Shown here: piece after piece, positions 6,173 to 8,214 of the stretch
Layout: every line of letters begins with the position of its first letter
Position numbering within the stretch: position 1 is the stretch's first letter
Source of the DNA: Phycisphaerae bacterium
GTDB lineage: Bacteria > Planctomycetota > Phycisphaerae > Phycisphaerales > UBA1924
Assembly: GCA_016794945.1 (NCBI GenBank)
Contig: JAEUIX010000116.1
Coordinates: 1 to 8,214 of the forward strand
Reading direction: 5' to 3'
Length of the DNA: 8,214 bases
Program-made: the position numbers and the translations under genes
Notes under the pieces: generated by a model
The model's database searches: none
What the model saw: the letters and a program-made list of their open reading frames with translations, nothing else
What the model was told of the DNA's origin: nothing

Positions 6173-6189
6173 AGGGTACCGAGTACCCT
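6173..6189. promoter_or_regulatory. perfect palindrome AGGGTAC-CGA-GTACCCT in the divergent chrA/lipoprotein gap
   Basis: Two 7-base arms (6173-6179 and 6183-6189) flank CGA. The palindrome lies 6 nt upstream of the chrA GTG and 46 upstream of the lipoprotein ATG, in a 69-base divergent gap. The arms contain -10-like hexamers on both strands (TACCCT at 6184-6189 on plus; TACCCT read at 6178-6173 on minus). It could be an operator or overlapping promoters. The 8-mer GTACCCTA at 6183-6190 recurs at 4813-4820 upstream of the LuxR-type gene. Confidence 0.45.
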
Positions 6190-6235
6190 ACCGACGACCG
6201 CGGTTCGGGCTGGGGCGTGCACGGAAGGAGCGTTC

Positions 6236-6706
6236 ATGCCGAAGGTGGCGTTGCTGATGCTGGTGGCGGCGTTGAGCGTAGCGGCGGCGATGGGCGGGTG
6301 CGCAAGCGGCCCGTCGCCAACGGGCGGGTACGGGCTGACGCTGCAGGTGGCCGATGCGCCCAAGTCCCGGCTGGTCATCTATGAGATCACCTCGGCGGGC
6401 GTGATGACGTACCGCGCCGGTCGGACCGCGCTGGCGGGCGAGGCGGGAGCCGACGCGGGCACGTGGCGCGGCACACTGACCGAAGCGGACTTCGCGCCGA
6501 TCCGGGCGCTGATGGACGCGAACCCGGACCCGGAGGCCGCGACGGGCGAGCCAAAGACGCCGGTCTTCCGGCTGCAGATGTTCCGCTCGAGCCTCGGCCT
6601 GCCCGAAACGCTGACGAGCGACGGGCCGACGCCGTTCCTGCGCGACCTGTGGACCGCGCTCGATGCGCTGCAGCGGCGCAAGCGACCGGAGAAGTTTGGC
6701 GGGTGA
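6236..6706 (+). CDS. putative lipoprotein, unknown function
   Basis: This is a 156-residue exported protein of no recognised family. Its signal sequence (MPKVALLMLVAALSVAAAMG) is followed by GC, giving a lipobox MGGC with Cys22; Met at -3 is tolerated but not typical. The mature part begins with a short Gly/Ser/Pro linker. It continues with YGLTLQVADAPKSRLVIYEITSAG (32-55), a beta-rich stretch, then TWRGTLTEADFAPIRALMD (76-94), PVFRLQMFRSS (109-119) and a helical end LRDLWTALDALQRRK (135-149). The ATG at 6236 is fixed by a strong GGAAGGAG 5 nt upstream; the longer in-frame reading is rejected because it runs through the start of chrA. The gene is divergent from chrA and converges on the L,D-transpeptidase with 13 bases between stop codons. 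Its beta-then-helix layout suggests a small envelope protein, with no evidence for a specific role. Confidence 0.85.
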   Translation: MPKVALLMLVAALSVAAAMGGCASGPSPTGGYGLTLQVADAPKSRLVIYEITSAGVMTYRAGRTALAGEAGADAGTWRGTLTEADFAPIRALMDANPDPEAATGEPKTPVFRLQMFRSSLGLPETLTSDGPTPFLRDLWTALDALQRRKRPEKFGG

Positions 6707-6719
6707 GCCGTCGGCGCGG

Positions 6720-8021
6720 TCAGGGAAGGATCTTGACCGAGCTGAGCCGCTCGCTGAGCAGTTCGTAGACGAACGCGACGTCGTCCGGCAGCATCCGCAC
6801 GCAGCCCATGGATCGCTGCTGGCCGATGGAGTCGAGCTCGATGGTCCCGTGGATGCCGTACCCGGTGAACTTGCGGGTGGCGTCGTCGGCGCCGTCGAGC
6901 CCGATCCAGTGCTCGCCGATCGGGTTCTTGGGGTCGTCGGCCTCGAACTTCTGCCCCGTGCGGGGGTTGACCCACCGCGGGTTGACCATCTTGCTCCTGG
7001 GCCGAACCGTGAAGGTGCCGGTCGGCGTGCCGTTGCTCTCGCCGAGGCCCACGCGGAACGAGCGGACGAACGTCCAGCCTTCTTCCTGCCCGTCGGGACC
7101 CACGCGCGTGCCGTTGCTCACGCCCGGGGGCAGCGGGTCGCCCACGTAGATGTCCATGCGGTAGTCGTTCTTGTGGACGATGGCGTGGAACGGCGTGCGC
7201 ACCACCTTGAGGCGCTGGCCGGCGTGCAGGTCGCCCGGGCGGGCCATCCGGTTGATGCGCTGCAGCAGCCTCCAGTCCGGCGGAAGGCTCTGGCGCTGCA
7301 TGATCTTGACCAGCGAGTCGCCGGGCTGCACCGTGTACCAGTCCGTGAACGGGTCGCCCTGCGCCACCCGCGGGCCGAACAGCAGCGTTTCCTGGATGTT
7401 CTGGATCTGCTGACGCAAGGCGGCCCGCTCGCTGGCCGGCAGCGCGCCGTTCATCAGGGCGCTGTTCAGAAGCGTCCGAGCCTCGACCTGCCTGCCGGCG
7501 GCAAGAGCGCGGTTCGCGGCGTCGACGGTGTCGCGCACTTCCTTGAACGTGTCGGGCGATGGATCGCCCGCGGGCGCCTGAACGGGGCCCGGGCCGCTCG
7601 ACGGTGCGCCGGGCTGCGGGTTGGAAACGGGGCCCGCCGGCTGCGCGGCGCCGGCGGGAGGCGGGATGAGCGCAAAGCGGTCGGCGGGCGCGCCGCCGGG
7701 CCGGCCCATCTCCAGCGCCATCGGCTCGCGCACGGCGGGGCCCGGCGCCACGATCGGCGGCTTGGCTGTGGGCGCGGCCGCGCCGGGCGGGGGCGTCTGG
7801 GCCCGCTGGGCGGCGAGATCCTCGACCTGGGGCTGGCCGGCGCCCGGCGAGGCGAGGCGCGACCACAGCGTGACCGCGACGATGATCGCGACGGCCGCTC
7901 CCGCGACCAGCATCAGCCGCGGAACGAGATTGCCCTTGGTGAGCAGCGCGGCGCTGGCGGTGCCGCCGGTGCGGCTGCTGGAGCGCCAGCCGGTGGCGCG
8001 GGAAGCCTGCGATGGGAGCAT
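6720..8021 (-). CDS. membrane-anchored LysM domain L,D-transpeptidase (YkuD family)
   Basis: This is a 433-residue envelope enzyme that would form or remodel 3-3 peptidoglycan cross-links, or attach proteins to peptide stems. The order is: a basic cytoplasmic N-terminus (1-32), a single transmembrane helix (about 35-52), a long Pro/Ala/Gly linker (57-157), a helical segment (158-213), a LysM peptidoglycan-binding motif (about 228-275, WYTVQPGDSLVKIMQRQ to LHAGQRLKV) and a YkuD catalytic domain (about 278-430). Active-site signature: GIHGT with His391, then SMGCVRM with Cys407, spaced 16 residues apart as in the family. Met405 replaces the second His of the classic SHGC motif; the catalytic Cys is intact. 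ATG 8021 is supported by GAAGGA about 7 nt upstream; the frame is open to 8120 but without a convincing start. It converges on the small lipoprotein gene. Its surface location fits the neighbouring lipoprotein, but no shared operon exists. Confidence 0.95.
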   Translation of the reverse strand: MLPSQASRATGWRSSSRTGGTASAALLTKGNLVPRLMLVAGAAVAIIVAVTLWSRLASPGAGQPQVEDLAAQRAQTPPPGAAAPTAKPPIVAPGPAVREPMALEMGRPGGAPADRFALIPPPAGAAQPAGPVSNPQPGAPSSGPGPVQAPAGDPSPDTFKEVRDTVDAANRALAAGRQVEARTLLNSALMNGALPASERAALRQQIQNIQETLLFGPRVAQGDPFTDWYTVQPGDSLVKIMQRQSLPPDWRLLQRINRMARPGDLHAGQRLKVVRTPFHAIVHKNDYRMDIYVGDPLPPGVSNGTRVGPDGQEEGWTFVRSFRVGLGESNGTPTGTFTVRPRSKMVNPRWVNPRTGQKFEADDPKNPIGEHWIGLDGADDATRKFTGYGIHGTIELDSIGQQRSMGCVRMLPDDVAFVYELLSERLSSVKILP

Positions 8022-8162
8022 GGGTCGATCCTTCGATGGCGATTCGACGGCGCATCCATCGCGCCGTGCACAACGCTGAATCCCTCTATCGGTAGCCGGG
8101 GCGCGGACGGTCCAACGCAAGGGTACGGGCCCGGCGCCAGCCCGGTTTCGGGTCCGGCCGTC
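8022..8162 (-). promoter_or_regulatory. upstream region of the L,D-transpeptidase gene
   Basis: No gene is seen here. The region holds the Shine-Dalgarno for the ATG at 8021 and a CGATGG/CCATCG inverted repeat (8034-8039 with 8056-8061) in the presumed leader. An AGGGTAC at 8120-8126 matches one arm of the palindrome at 6173-6189. No promoter with both a good -35 and a good -10 could be recognised. Confidence 0.25.
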
Positions 8163-8214
8163 TCACCGCTTGGCCGGGAACACGCCCGACGGCGTCGCCA
8201 GCCAGCCCACGGGC
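8163..8214 (-). CDS. C-terminal end of an unidentified protein (5' end outside window)
   Basis: Read on the minus strand, the last 52 bases translate to a short tail, PVGWLATPSGVFPAKR, followed by TGA at 8165-8163. Every codon in this frame ends in G or C, as in the clear genes here, while the other frames do not show this. That makes it a likely gene end, but 16 residues are too few to name a family. If real, it lies 141 bases upstream of the L,D-transpeptidase gene on the same strand. Confidence 0.45.
   Translation of the reverse strand, partial: PVGWLATPSGVFPAKR

Noticed and set aside
2091..7615. Shared 17-mer CGACGGTGCGCCGGGCT at 2091-2107 and 7599-7615
   Set aside because: Both copies encode PGAPS in Ala/Pro linkers in the same frame; biased codons in low-complexity protein explain it without recombination or mobility.
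6379..8073. 564-codon frame overlapping the L,D-transpeptidase and the small lipoprotein
   Set aside because: The product is Arg-rich low complexity; the alternative frame gives clear LysM and YkuD domains.
681..8181. Exact 14-mer GCTTGGCCGGGAAC at 681-694 and 8168-8181
   Set aside because: One copy is in a promoter gap and the other in the likely gene tail at the right edge. There are no flanking similarity or repeat hallmarks, so chance in GC-rich DNA is the simpler reading.

Overview
The window is GC-rich, densely packed chromosomal DNA. It most likely comes from a planctomycete, probably of the Phycisphaerae type. This is an inference from three things: a long prepilin-like protein with a GFTLIE N-terminus of the kind greatly expanded in Planctomycetota, small hypothetical proteins of the style common there, and near-universal G/C at third codon positions. 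No rRNA, tRNA, CRISPR array, insertion sequence or phage gene was seen, and codon use looks uniform, so this reads as an ordinary core or near-core region and not an island.

Left part (1-1745): the C-terminal third of a D-2-hydroxyacid dehydrogenase (+) converges on a small putative lipoprotein (-). That lipoprotein is divergent from a complete phenylalanine-4-hydroxylase (phhA, +), which ends tail to tail with a hypothetical gene. Middle part (1740-4716, all -, transcribed right to left): a PAS-like/LuxR-type regulator, a 178-base gap, a prepilin-like protein closed by a strong intrinsic terminator, and then a two-gene unit of conserved hypotheticals (84 and 215 aa) with its own promoter. 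Right part (4883-8214): a full-length two-domain chromate-family transporter (-), divergent from a small putative lipoprotein (+) across a 69-base gap that holds a perfect palindrome. The lipoprotein converges on a membrane-anchored LysM/L,D-transpeptidase (-). At the right edge is the likely tail of one more minus-strand gene.

The genes do not form one pathway. They fall into short transcription units: aromatic amino-acid catabolism (phhA), cell-surface functions (prepilin, two lipoproteins, L,D-transpeptidase), oxyanion export (chrA) and a regulator whose target is unknown. No convincing new multi-gene system is visible. The most useful second-look signal is regulatory. Several genes without a Shine-Dalgarno sequence have a -10-like hexamer (TATACT or a variant) 5-7 nt before the start codon, which suggests leaderless transcripts. 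The prepilin, the + strand lipoprotein, the L,D-transpeptidase and, more weakly, phhA have Shine-Dalgarno sites instead.
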